Of a DNA stretch of 64,000 nt, positions 8,468 to 16,904 are shown piece after piece. Position numbers and translations under genes: made by a program. Numbering within the stretch: position 1 is the stretch's first letter; every line of letters begins with the position of its first letter. The stretch comes from Phycisphaeraceae bacterium (lineage in GTDB: Bacteria; Planctomycetota; Phycisphaerae; Phycisphaerales; Phycisphaeraceae): positions 1,013,955 to 1,077,954 of the forward strand of contig JAVKCD010000019.1 of assembly GCA_040222855.1 (NCBI GenBank), written 5' to 3'. The notes under the pieces are model-generated. The model saw only the letters and a program-made list of their open reading frames with translations. It searched no databases and had not been told where the DNA came from.

Positions 8468-9325
8468 TTAGCGGAGGTTGGGGTTGGCGTAGCCGTTGTA
8501 GAAGCCGTTGTCGGGGGTGCCGTCGTTGTTGCTGTCGTCGAGTTGGTTGACGGTCATGGCCTGGGCGTGTCCGTCGGCGAAGACGAACTCGCCGGTGTTT
8601 GCGCCGCGTTCGGTGGGTAGGGCGCGTGTGTTGGCGTAGAAGCCGGAGGCTTTTCCGGAGCCTCGTTCGGAGGGGAGGGGCGGGTCGATGACGTACTGGC
8701 CTTCGGTGCCGTTGTCGGCGCCGGCGGTGTCGCCCAGGACGACGGTTTGGCTGGAGGCGTAGACGGTTTCGATGGGTCTGCGGAACTGTGCGGCGGGTCT
8801 TGCGTTGCCGAGGTACTGGTAGTTGTAGCCGTAGCCGCCCCAGAGGTCCCAGTCGGTTCTGTCGGGGTCGCCTTGGGATGAGTAATCGGTGGCGGGGTTC
8901 TGGGCGGCTTTGAGGGCGGGGGTGGTGCTGGCCTGGTGCCACCAGGTTTTGGCGAGGACGGATTCATCGAGGTCGAGGTGGGGGTTGATGAAGATGTCGG
9001 TGTTCTGGATGAAGGGGTAGAGGTAGTCGGCCCAGCGGGGTTTGGCGCCGTTGGCGGGCCGGCTGGCGGAGGGGATGTCGGAGGAGTGCCAGGGGAAGCG
9101 GCCGTCTTGCTCGACGAGGAAGCTGGCGAGTGCGATGGAGCCGATCTGGCGGGCGTTGGAGAGGGATTGGGCGTCCTTTGCGAGGGTGCGGGCGCTGCCC
9201 AGGGCGGGGAGGAGGATGCCGATGAGCAGGGCGATGATGGAGATGACGACGAGGAGTTCGATGAGGGTGAAGCCCCCCCCTACATTGGGGTTAGTGGCAT
9301 GGATCCTTTTCTGTTGGTTGGGCAC
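8468..9325 (-). CDS. Prepilin-type secreted protein with H-X9-DG tail
   Basis: About 285 residues. The N terminus has a type IV prepilin cleavage/methylation motif, GGGFTLIELLVVISIIALLIG, in which cleavage after Gly leaves N-methyl-Phe and the +5 Glu is present. The C terminus carries FVFADGHAQAM, the DG-containing tail that is common and multi-copy in Planctomycetota. I chose the GTG at 9325, which gives MPNQQKRI, because AAAGGA lies about 8 bases upstream; the longer open frame continues to 9541 without a ribosome site. These proteins are thought to be type II secretion or pilus-like surface components. The pilT and pilB-like genes at 10.5-13.4 kb may belong to the same machinery. Confidence 0.85.
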   Translation of the reverse strand: MPNQQKRIHATNPNVGGGFTLIELLVVISIIALLIGILLPALGSARTLAKDAQSLSNARQIGSIALASFLVEQDGRFPWHSSDIPSASRPANGAKPRWADYLYPFIQNTDIFINPHLDLDESVLAKTWWHQASTTPALKAAQNPATDYSSQGDPDRTDWDLWGGYGYNYQYLGNARPAAQFRRPIETVYASSQTVVLGDTAGADNGTEGQYVIDPPLPSERGSGKASGFYANTRALPTERGANTGEFVFADGHAQAMTVNQLDDSNNDGTPDNGFYNGYANPNLR

Positions 9326-9460
9326 GATGAAGTCCTTTATGGTTATGAGAGTCAATCTCAGTTGATTTGTGTAGCGTATCAAGTTGAGACTGGATCGCAA
9401 TAGGGGGTGTTGGTGTTCGGACACACGTTGCTGTGCAAGGTGTGGCATCCGGTATGACAG

Positions 9461-9494
9461 TCCGGGAGCCGGCTTTGCCGGACCCCGGCCACCC
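9461..9494. repeat. REP-like intergenic palindrome, copy A
   Basis: This ~34-base GC-rich imperfect palindrome (CCGGGAGCCGGC, TTT, GCCGGACCCCGG, then CCACCC) recurs almost identically at 16628-16661. It lies between the divergent prepilin and hisF genes, about 30 bases before the hisF start. Confidence 0.6.
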
Positions 9495-9521
9495 TGAGGT
9501 TGATGGGTGTAGGATTCGGGG

Positions 9522-10352
9522 ATGCTGACGCACCGGATCATTCCGTGTCTTGATGTGAAAGCCGGCCGGGTGGTGAAGGGGGTGAACTTTGTTGATTTGG
9601 TGGATGCGGGGGACCCGGTGGCGGTAGCGAAGGCTTATGACGAGCAGGGGGCGGATGAGTTGGTGTTTCTGGACATCACGGCGAGTCACGAGGGTCGGGG
9701 GATTATTCATGAGGTGGTGCGGCGGGTGGCGGAGCAGTGTTTCATGCCGTTCACGGTGGGGGGTGGGATTCGGACGGTTGAGGATGTGACGGCGTTGATT
9801 CAGGCGGGAGCGGAGAAGGTGAGCATTAATACGGCGGCGGTGGTGACGCCTGGGATCGTGGAGCAGGCATCGCGACGTTTTGGGCGGTGCGCGACGGTGG
9901 TGAACATCGATCCGAAGCGGGTTCCGATTGATGATTATTTGGAGCGTGCGGGGTCGGGTGCTTCGGTGACGGAGTCGGAGGAGCGGCCGGGGACGTGTTT
10001 TGAGGTGCACACGCATGGGGGTCGTACGCCGGTGGCGTTGGACCCGGTGGCGTGGGCGCAGCGGGTGGTGGAGCTTGGGGCGGGTGAGATTGTGTTGACG
10101 TCGATGGACGCGGACGGGACGAAGAGCGGGTACGACCTGGAGATCACGCGGCTGGTGGCGGACGCGGTGGACGTGCCGGTGGTGGCTTCGGGGGGTTGCG
10201 GGAATCCGGGGCATATTGCGGATGCATTGGAGGCGGGGCACGCGGATGCGGCGTTGGCGGCGAGTATTTTTCACTTTGGGACGTACACGATTGCGGAGAC
10301 GAAGGCCCATCTGGCGGAGCGGGGACTGCCGGTGCGGGTGCTAGTGTCGTGA
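9522..10352 (+). CDS. hisF: Imidazole glycerol phosphate synthase cyclase subunit
   Basis: Converts PRFAR plus ammonia to imidazole glycerol phosphate and AICAR in histidine synthesis, working with the glutaminase HisH. The (beta/alpha)8 signatures are clear: [16 protein letters not shown] with the catalytic Asp, [10 protein letters not shown], and a second Asp in [21 protein letters not shown] and [11 protein letters not shown] follow at the C-terminal phosphate site. At 276 residues it is longer than the usual ~250-258; the extra residues lie after the NIDPKR strand (about 133-155, [18 protein letters not shown]). No other his gene is adjacent. The start is an ATG. Confidence 0.97.
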   Translation: MLTHRIIPCLDVKAGRVVKGVNFVDLVDAGDPVAVAKAYDEQGADELVFLDITASHEGRGIIHEVVRRVAEQCFMPFTVGGGIRTVEDVTALIQAGAEKVSINTAAVVTPGIVEQASRRFGRCATVVNIDPKRVPIDDYLERAGSGASVTESEERPGTCFEVHTHGGRTPVALDPVAWAQRVVELGAGEIVLTSMDADGTKSGYDLEITRLVADAVDVPVVASGGCGNPGHIADALEAGHADAALAASIFHFGTYTIAETKAHLAERGLPVRVLVS

Positions 10353-10476
10353 TGACCTTGACCGTCGAGGGTTGACGGGCGACGATACCGGGCTCAGGAG
10401 CCGGGCAGGGATGGCCCAGCGGGAGACGTGCAAGGATGGTTTTGATGCCCGGTCAGACTCGAACTGAGGTCTGCTT

Positions 10477-11679
10477 GTGAGTGATTCCTCTCCGTCTTCG
10501 TCGCATGGCACTTCCCATGGCACGTCGTTTGGCACGTCGTTTGGTGATCCGGTGCCAGTGGATCATGTGGATCAGAAGCGTTCGTTGGCGGATACGCCTT
10601 TGAAGAAGTTTTTCAAGGCGGCGATTCAGTTTGAGTCGTCGGACGTGATCATGCGTGCGGGTCAGATCCCGAAGCTGCGGCTCAAGGGAGCGCTCAAGGC
10701 GTTGGATCATCCGGCGATTCCTGAGGTTCAGTTCGAGCGTTGGGTGGAGCAGGGTTTATCTGAGGCGCAGTTTCAGTATTACGCGGAGCACGGGTCGATT
10801 GACTTGGGGATTGATGTGGAGACGGGGGGGACGAGTCATCGTTTTCGTATTAATCTGTTTCGGACGCGGGGTCGTTCGGCGATTGCGGCGCGTCGTGTGA
10901 GTGCTGAGATTCTGAGTTTTGAGCAGCTTCACTTGCCGGCTGTGATGGAGACGGTGTGCCAGGTGCATCAGGGGTTGGTGTTGCTTTGTGGTGTGACCGG
11001 ATCGGGCAAGTCGACGACGATTGCGTCGATGCTGGACCACATCGCGAAGGAGCGTGCGTGTCATATTCTGACGATTGAGGATCCGATTGAGTACATCTTT
11101 TCGGATGAGGGTCGGAAGGCGACGATCAATCAGCGTGAGGTGGGGATTGATGTGCCGGACTTTCCTTATGCGTTGCGTGCGATGGTTCGTGAGAACCCGG
11201 ACGTGGTGCTGATCGGCGAGATGCGTGACCGCGAGACGTTTGAGGCGGCGTTGCAGGCGGCGGAGACGGGTCACCTGGTGTTCGGGACGATCCATGCGTC
11301 GTCGGCGACGCAGGCGTTTGGTCGTATTTACGACCTGTTTCCTCAGGAGGAGCGTGAGGCGATCCGGAACTTGCTAGCTTTTCAGTTGCAGGCTTTTGTG
11401 TATCAGAAGCTGCTGCCGACGATTCGTCCGGAGATGCAGCGTGTTCCGGCGGTGGAGATTTTGTTGCAGTCCCCGCCAGTGCGTAAGTTTATTCTTGAGG
11501 GTCGTGAGGATGAGATTGCGGAGATCATCAAGGACAGTCGGGAGTCGGGGATGCAGACGTTTACGGACAGCCTTGTTGACCTGGTGGAGACCAACTACAT
11601 TCATCCGCGCGTCGCTCAGTCGGCGGCGCCTTCTGCTGAGGAGTTGAAGATGCGGTTGCGTGGCATCTCCTCGAACTGA
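10477..11679 (+). CDS. pilT: Type IV pilus retraction-type ATPase (PilT-like)
   Basis: A 400-residue secretion ATPase. Walker A is GVTGSGKST (about 172-180) and is followed by TIEDPIEY (Asp box). VVLIGEMRD is Walker B and GTIHASS the His box. A typical PilT C-terminal AIRNLL motif lies near IRNLLAFQLQA. PilT hexamers power pilus depolymerisation. The start is a GTG with GAGG upstream. The first ~24 residues are a Ser/His/Gly repeat (HGTS/FGTS) not seen in standard PilT, encoded by short direct repeats at about 10506-10545. It heads a tight + strand run with the pilB-like gene 63 bases downstream. Whether it acts as PilT or PilU is not decidable from sequence. Confidence 0.92.
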   Translation: MSDSSPSSSHGTSHGTSFGTSFGDPVPVDHVDQKRSLADTPLKKFFKAAIQFESSDVIMRAGQIPKLRLKGALKALDHPAIPEVQFERWVEQGLSEAQFQYYAEHGSIDLGIDVETGGTSHRFRINLFRTRGRSAIAARRVSAEILSFEQLHLPAVMETVCQVHQGLVLLCGVTGSGKSTTIASMLDHIAKERACHILTIEDPIEYIFSDEGRKATINQREVGIDVPDFPYALRAMVRENPDVVLIGEMRDRETFEAALQAAETGHLVFGTIHASSATQAFGRIYDLFPQEEREAIRNLLAFQLQAFVYQKLLPTIRPEMQRVPAVEILLQSPPVRKFILEGREDEIAEIIKDSRESGMQTFTDSLVDLVETNYIHPRVAQSAAPSAEELKMRLRGISSN

Positions 11680-11742
11680 CCTGTTTGTCCTTCTGCTTCC
11701 CACCCCACCTGCGTGACGTGGTGGGGGCTACCTGAGAGACTC

Positions 11743-13383
11743 ATGACGCTGGTTACGCTAGCCCAGGCCGAGACCGTTTTCCTGCTGAGTTGGATCAAGC
11801 CTCTGCTGGTGCTGGGGGCGTTGATTGGCTGGGCGCGGCTGGTGTCGGGTCTTGACAAGGATCTGGAATATTTCCGGTTGCAGCGGACGCTGTGGAACAG
11901 CGGCCAGATGCTGGCGGGAGCGGTTGGTTTTGCGGCGATTCTGCTGATCCCGATTTTCTGGTTGGGTTTTCCGATCGGTCTGGCGGTGTTGTTTGGTGTG
12001 CCGTATGCGTATGCCAGTTTCAGGAATCATCGGGTGCCGGTTGATGCGCGGTGGGACCTGTCGTTTAACGGTTTGCAGCGGAAGATGACGGCGTGGAAGA
12101 AGGATCAAGCGGATCGTCGGGCGAGTCTGCGGTTGATTGGACCGGATGGTGATCAGATCGAGGTGCCGGTGGGGAATGATCCTCATGTGGCGAGCCACGC
12201 TGAGTTGGCGGAGATTCTGAGTTTTGCGGTGCCGCGGAATGCTGACCGGATTGACCTGACGATTGATGCTCAGGTTGGGAAGGTGGTGGCGCGGATTGAC
12301 GGAGTGCTTTATCCGCAGGCGGACCATGATGCCAAGAAGGCGATGGCGATGTTTGAGTACATCAAGGGAGCGGCGGGGATGGATTTGTCGAGTCACCGGA
12401 AGCGTGAGCAGGCGATTTTGACGGTTGATCTCGGTGAGTTTGGGACGCATCGTTTGGCGCTTGATGCGGCGGGTTCGACCAAGGGTGTTCGGATGCTCAT
12501 GGATGTGAATCCGGCGAAGCAGGCGAACATTCCGCTGGACAAGCTCGGGCTCAACGAGGCTCAGCACGATCAGGTTGTTGGTTTGCTTGGTGAGCCGGGC
12601 GGGATCGTCTTGATCACGGCGCCGGCGCAGCAGGGGACGACGACGACGCTTTACAGCGTGCTGCAGAGTCACGATCCGTATACGTCGAGTGTGTTGACGG
12701 TGGAGCGTCAGAAGCCGTTTGAGGTTGAGGGGGTGAATCATCAGGAGTTTGGGGAAGAGGCGACGGTTGAGAAGATCAATGAGCGGTTGACGGTGTTGCT
12801 GCGATCGGACCCTCAGGTCGTGATGCTCAGTGAGTTGTTTGATGAGCGGACGGCTCAACTGCTGGCACCGATGGCCGAGGAGTGTCGGATGTACGTTCCG
12901 ATGCGTTCGGAGGGGACGTTTGAGGCGGCGGCGCAGTGGCTGAAGCTGGTTGGCGACAAGAGTGTTGCGAGCAAGAGTCTGCTGGCGGTGGTGCATCAGC
13001 GGTTGCTGCGTCGCTTGTGTACGACGTGTCGGACGCCTTACAAGCCGGACCCGTCGGCGTTGAAGAAGCTGAACATCCCGGCGAACAAGATTGAGACGCT
13101 TTATCAGATGTCGGGGCAGGTGGAGGTCAAGGGCAAGCCGCAGACGTGTCCGGCGTGTATGGGGATTGGTTACCGGGGTCGTGTTGGGGTGTTTGAGTTG
13201 ATGATTCTTGACGATGGGGCGCGGTCGTTGCTTAAGCGTGGTGACATGGATTCGTTGCGGACTCATCTGCGTAAGCAGCGGATGCAGTATTTGCAGGAGG
13301 CAGCTCTGGCGAAGGTCGTCGAGGGCGTGACCGATATCAAGGAGATCACCCGCGTGCTCGGCGGAGCGAGTTCCAAGTCCTGA
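11743..13383 (+). CDS. Membrane-anchored degenerate PilB/GspE-family protein
   Basis: About 546 residues. The N terminus has hydrophobic segments at about 11-34 and 57-92, which PilB/GspE ATPases normally lack. The rest matches the GspE/PilB core, but Walker A has decayed to APAQQGTTTT (about 293-302), with Thr in place of the catalytic Lys. The Walker B region reads VVMLSELFDE, with Glu kept and the Arg lost, and the Asp and His boxes are unrecognisable. The C-terminal four-Cys zinc motif (C426, C429, C469, C472, then GYRGRVGVFELM) is intact. The ATG at 11743 is preferred over an upstream GTG at 11713. It is likely a pseudo-ATPase acting as a scaffold or regulator next to PilT; that role is inference. 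Confidence 0.85.
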   Translation: MTLVTLAQAETVFLLSWIKPLLVLGALIGWARLVSGLDKDLEYFRLQRTLWNSGQMLAGAVGFAAILLIPIFWLGFPIGLAVLFGVPYAYASFRNHRVPVDARWDLSFNGLQRKMTAWKKDQADRRASLRLIGPDGDQIEVPVGNDPHVASHAELAEILSFAVPRNADRIDLTIDAQVGKVVARIDGVLYPQADHDAKKAMAMFEYIKGAAGMDLSSHRKREQAILTVDLGEFGTHRLALDAAGSTKGVRMLMDVNPAKQANIPLDKLGLNEAQHDQVVGLLGEPGGIVLITAPAQQGTTTTLYSVLQSHDPYTSSVLTVERQKPFEVEGVNHQEFGEEATVEKINERLTVLLRSDPQVVMLSELFDERTAQLLAPMAEECRMYVPMRSEGTFEAAAQWLKLVGDKSVASKSLLAVVHQRLLRRLCTTCRTPYKPDPSALKKLNIPANKIETLYQMSGQVEVKGKPQTCPACMGIGYRGRVGVFELMILDDGARSLLKRGDMDSLRTHLRKQRMQYLQEAALAKVVEGVTDIKEITRVLGGASSKS

Positions 13384-13404
13384 CGCCGGCACCCGGAGAA
13401 GCCT

Positions 13405-15090
13405 ATGTATCTCAGCATTGCGATCATTATTTATCTGTTGCTTATGGCGATCCTGTGGTCGACTCAGGGTTTGTTTTCGTCGTTCATTCACCTGGTGGTG
13501 GTGATTGTTGCGGGGGTGTTGGCGTTTTCGTTCTGGGAGTTGGTGGCGGTCAGTCTGCTTATGCCGTGGGCACCTCACATGGCGTGGGGTGTGGGTTTGC
13601 TGGTGCCGTTTACGGTGTTGGTGCTTGCGATTCGTGTATTGACGGACACGGTGGTGCCATCGAATGTGAAGATGCCTGGGATTGTCGACACGATTTTTGG
13701 TGGAGCGGTGGGTGTGGTGTCGGGGACGTTGACGGCGGGCGTTGTGATTATTGGGTTGGGTTTTTTGCCGCTTGATGCGGAGTTGTTGGGTTATCAGCCG
13801 TATGCTTACAACGCGGACGGCACGGTGACTCAGACGGATCAGGAGCTCTGGGTGGAGGCGGATCGTTACGCGGACGAGTTTTTTATGACGCTTTCAGCGG
13901 GTGCGATGTCGTCGGGTCGGCCGATGGCTATGTATCAGCCTGGGTTGCGGGAGCAGAGTGGGTTGTATCGGTTGCGGTATGACCCGAATGCTTCGCTGGT
14001 GGCGACGCCTGGGACGGTTGAGGTTGAGCGGTTGGTGGTGAGTGTTTTGCCGGTTGAGGGGGTGCCGGCTGAGGTGGTTGGGGTGTTGCCGGGTCTGGGG
14101 GAGGGTCAGCAGCAGCAACTGGTGTTGGTTGATCTGAAGGTGACGAAGGGATCGGGAACGTTTGATCGTGATGCCACGCTGCGTATGCCGCCTACGCAGG
14201 TGCGGTTGTTGGCGGGTCAGCGGGGTGTTCGGGAGTCGTCTTATGTTGCGCCGATTGCGTTTGCGCGACTTGAGAATCCGGAGACGGGTGAGCGGGTGTT
14301 GTATCCGGTGACGGATGACAGGATTTCGGCGGACAGTGCGTTGCCGGATCAGAATCTCACGTGGGCGTTTGTGATCGGCGAGCGTGATGTGGCGAAGTAT
14401 CTGATGGTGCGTAATCTTCGGTTGGATTTGCCTCAGCAGGAGGATGGTCCTGAGCAGTTGGCGGGGTTGCTGGGTCTGCCGAAGGTTGAGGCGGTGGTGG
14501 AGTCGGTTGATGCGATCAACACGGGGTCGGCTGAGGCGGGTAACCGGACGGGTGTTCGGGCGGGTCATGCTGCGGACATTGCGGAGGTGACGAATCGGTT
14601 GCCGCGGGCGATCAGTCGTAATAACTCGGCTGGTCTGACGATGACCAGTGATGGTGATGAGACGTTTATTCAATCGGGTGAGAGCGAGGTGGCTCGGCCG
14701 AGTGTGAGTTTATCGGGGCGTTCGCGGGTGGATTCGTTTTATCTGCCGGACCATTTGGGGATGGTCCGGGTGCTGCTGGAGGAGGATCAGGCGGTTTCGA
14801 TTCTGGGTCGGGCGCGGGCTTCGGCGGCCTCGCTTCAGGGTGTGTGGATCAAGGATGATCGGGGCAACATTTTCCAGCCGTTCGCTTATGTGCTTTTGAA
14901 GGGGGATGGCACGCAGCTGATCAAGGCGGACCCTGAGTTCCCGATCCGATCGGCGCGGCAGTTGCCGCTGAATCAGCTTGGTGATGATGACGCGTTGTAT
15001 CTGTATTTCCAGGTGGCCAAGGGGACTCGGATCGCGACTTATCACATCGGGAACTCGACGACACAGGACCTTGACCTACTGGTTGAGTGA
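13405..15090 (+). CDS. CvpA-like membrane protein with large exported C-terminal region
   Basis: A 561-residue protein. The first ~125 residues hold four hydrophobic segments arranged as in the CvpA family (start MYLSIAIIIYLLLMAILW). The remaining ~430 residues are soluble and recur with lines such as VSSYVAPIAFARLENPETGER, with no enzymatic motif that I recognise. Topology suggests the C-terminal part faces outward. The ATG follows a GGAG site and lies 21 bases after the pilB-like gene; the stop overlaps the murD start by 4 bases (GTGA), so all three are probably co-transcribed. CvpA proteins are linked to envelope integrity and colicin V export. The specific function is unknown. Confidence 0.7.
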   Translation: MYLSIAIIIYLLLMAILWSTQGLFSSFIHLVVVIVAGVLAFSFWELVAVSLLMPWAPHMAWGVGLLVPFTVLVLAIRVLTDTVVPSNVKMPGIVDTIFGGAVGVVSGTLTAGVVIIGLGFLPLDAELLGYQPYAYNADGTVTQTDQELWVEADRYADEFFMTLSAGAMSSGRPMAMYQPGLREQSGLYRLRYDPNASLVATPGTVEVERLVVSVLPVEGVPAEVVGVLPGLGEGQQQQLVLVDLKVTKGSGTFDRDATLRMPPTQVRLLAGQRGVRESSYVAPIAFARLENPETGERVLYPVTDDRISADSALPDQNLTWAFVIGERDVAKYLMVRNLRLDLPQQEDGPEQLAGLLGLPKVEAVVESVDAINTGSAEAGNRTGVRAGHAADIAEVTNRLPRAISRNNSAGLTMTSDGDETFIQSGESEVARPSVSLSGRSRVDSFYLPDHLGMVRVLLEEDQAVSILGRARASAASLQGVWIKDDRGNIFQPFAYVLLKGDGTQLIKADPEFPIRSARQLPLNQLGDDDALYLYFQVAKGTRIATYHIGNSTTQDLDLLVE

Positions 15091-16457
15091 GTGGCGCGAT
15101 AGACTTGTTGGCCGTGACTGAGCTAAGCGATCGTCGGGTTACGGTGATGGGGCTGGGTCGCTTCGGCGGCGGGGCGGGGGTGACGCGTTTTCTGGTTGAG
15201 CAGGGGGCGCGGGTGTTGCTGACGGATCAGTTGTCTGAGGGAGAGCTTGCGGAGAGTCTTGAGGGTGTGCGCGATCTGGTTGAGGGGGGAAAGGTTCGGC
15301 TGCGGCTGGGCGGGCATGAGGAGGCGGACTTCACGGGGGCTGATCTGGTGGTGGTGAATCCGGCGGTGAATCCGAGCACGGATCGGTATGTGCGGGCGGC
15401 GGTTGGAGCGGGGGTTGCGGTGACGTCGGAGGTCCGGTTGCTGGTTGAGCGGCTGCCGACGACGAGGGTGGTTGGTGTGACGGGGACGGCGGGGAAGTCG
15501 ACGACGGCTGCGATGCTGCATCATGTATTGGTGGATCGGTTTGGTGATGAGCGGGTGTGGCTTGGGGGGAATCTGGGCGGGTCGTTGTTGGGTGACCTCC
15601 CGCGGATGGAGGCGGATCATCTGGTGGTGCTGGAGTTGTCGTCGTTCATGCTGGATGGTTTGCGGCATGATCGGTGGTCGCCTGGGGTGGCGGTGGTGAC
15701 GAACGTGCATCCGAATCATCTGGACTGGCACGGGAGTTTTGAGCATTACGTCGGGAGTAAGCAGCAGATTCTGGAGTATCAGGGGGCGACGGACTACGCG
15801 ATTCTGGATGCGAGTGCTGCGCGGGTGTTGCGGCCGAGGACGACACGGCTGGCGTGGCTGGACGATGTGAGTCTTCAGGGGCTGGCGTTGCCGGAGCTGC
15901 GGGTGCCTGGGGCGCACAATCGGGATAACGCGCGGATGGCGGTGGCGGCGGCGGCGCGGATGGGTGTGGATATGCGATCGGGTTGTGCGGCGCTGGCGGG
16001 TTTTGGCGGGTTGCCACATCGGTTGTGCACGGTGGCGGTGGTGGGTGGGGTGCGGTATGTGGATGATTCGAAGTCGACGACGCCTGAGGCGGCGGTGCTG
16101 GCGATGGACGCGGTGATGGCGGATGCGCCTGATGCGGGGCTACATCTGATTTTGGGTGGGTATGACAAGAACGCTGATCTGTCGGCGCTGGCGGAGCGGG
16201 CGGCGGGTATTTGTCGGGCGGTTTATGGGATTGGTCAGACGGGGCCGGTGATCCTGGATCATGCTCGGAAGGCTGCGGGCGGTGCGGAGCTGGTGGAGGC
16301 GGGGACGGTGGAGGGTGCGGTGGTGGCGGCGAAGGCGCGGGTGCGGGCGGGGGATGTGGTGTTGTTGTCGCCTGGGTGTGCGTCGTGGGATCAGTTCCCG
16401 AACTATGAGCATCGGGGTCGGGCGTTTGCGCAGGCCGTGGCCCTGCGGGAGAGTTGA
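15087..16457 (+). CDS. murD: UDP-N-acetylmuramoyl-L-alanine--D-glutamate ligase
   Basis: Adds D-glutamate to UDP-MurNAc-L-Ala in cytoplasmic peptidoglycan precursor synthesis. Three Mur-ligase domains are visible: an N-terminal Rossmann-like domain (VMGLGRFGGG), the ATPase with P-loop GVTGTAGKSTT and VVLELSSFML/NVHPNHLDWH, and a C-terminal domain with GAHNRDNA, DDSKSTTPEA and LLSPGCASWDQF. At 456 residues it has the normal length. The GTG start overlaps the upstream stop. It sits at the end of a pilT-containing operon, not in a dcw cluster, which fits the dispersed cell-wall genes of planctomycetes. Confidence 0.95.
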   Translation: MSGAIDLLAVTELSDRRVTVMGLGRFGGGAGVTRFLVEQGARVLLTDQLSEGELAESLEGVRDLVEGGKVRLRLGGHEEADFTGADLVVVNPAVNPSTDRYVRAAVGAGVAVTSEVRLLVERLPTTRVVGVTGTAGKSTTAAMLHHVLVDRFGDERVWLGGNLGGSLLGDLPRMEADHLVVLELSSFMLDGLRHDRWSPGVAVVTNVHPNHLDWHGSFEHYVGSKQQILEYQGATDYAILDASAARVLRPRTTRLAWLDDVSLQGLALPELRVPGAHNRDNARMAVAAAARMGVDMRSGCAALAGFGGLPHRLCTVAVVGGVRYVDDSKSTTPEAAVLAMDAVMADAPDAGLHLILGGYDKNADLSALAERAAGICRAVYGIGQTGPVILDHARKAAGGAELVEAGTVEGAVVAAKARVRAGDVVLLSPGCASWDQFPNYEHRGRAFAQAVALRES

Positions 16458-16497
16458 GACAGGAGAGTAGAGAGTTGAGGGAGGGGTGACGGGCGCG

Positions 16498-16523
16498 TAA
16501 AAAACCCCGACTACGGGTCGGGG
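16498..16523 (-). terminator. Intrinsic terminator, minus-strand orientation
   Basis: CCCCGAC (16505-16511) pairs with GTCGGGG (16517-16523); on the minus strand the stem is followed by six T residues. It lies between convergent murD and htpX, 40 bases after the murD stop, and can back up htpX termination. Confidence 0.75.
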
Positions 16524-16627
16524 CTCGGAGGAGAGAATCACGATGTTCTAAGGGGTATACGGAGGAAGGTGGGGGGTGGTTCGGGGGTTGGGGCGGATTT
16601 TTGGTGGGGTTTTGTGAGGAGTTTGGA

Positions 16628-16661
16628 TCCGGGGGCCGGCTGCGCCGGACCCCGGCCACCC
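16628..16661. repeat. REP-like intergenic palindrome, copy B
   Basis: A near-identical second copy of the element at 9461-9494. It has 12-bp arms CCGGGGGCCGGC and GCCGGACCCCGG with one mismatch and a TGC loop, followed by CCACCC. It sits between convergent genes, as REP-type elements often do. Confidence 0.6.
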
Positions 16662-16726
16662 GAGATTGTTGGTGGTTGGGCACTGAAGGTGCTTGGCACC
16701 CGGCTTGGTGGTGTCTGGGGAGGTGA

Positions 16727-16753
16727 GCCACACTTTGCGGTGCGAAGTGTGGC
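16727..16753. repeat. Hairpin in the murD-htpX intergenic region
   Basis: Perfect 9-bp arms GCCACACTT (16727-16735) and AAGTGTGGC (16745-16753) with a 9-base loop. No T-run follows on either strand. Confidence 0.5.
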
Positions 16754-16775
16754 GCGTGGCTCGTCATCATGGCTG

Positions 16776-16796
16776 GCCGGGCCGACACGGCCCGGC
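16776..16796. repeat. GC hairpin in the murD-htpX intergenic region
   Basis: Perfect 8-bp arms GCCGGGCC and GGCCCGGC around loop GACAC. It is part of a cluster of five hairpins in about 340 bases. Confidence 0.5.
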
Positions 16797-16810
16797 TCGC
16801 GGGTTTGGGG

Positions 16811-16839
16811 AAAAAGCACCCCCGCCTCGGGGGCGGGGG
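16811..16839 (-). terminator. Intrinsic terminator of htpX
   Basis: CCCCCGCC (16819-16826) pairs with GGCGGGGG (16832-16839). On the minus strand the stem is followed, after three bases, by five T residues. It lies about 65 bases beyond the htpX stop. Confidence 0.8.
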
Positions 16840-16904
16840 CACCGGAGAAGGGACTGGGTTGATGGGGTGGGCGGGTTGGGGGAGACTTCGGTGTCTGGGG
16901 TTGT

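Noticed and set aside
11758..13578. 606-residue minus-strand open frame opposite the PilB-like gene
   Set aside because: It is Arg/His/Gln-rich, without hydrophobic core or ribosome site, and is a shadow of the real gene on the + strand.
15646..16842. 398-residue minus-strand frame spanning murD's end and the intergenic hairpins
   Set aside because: It is Pro/Ser/His-rich low complexity, crosses a terminator and the murD coding region, and has no start signal.
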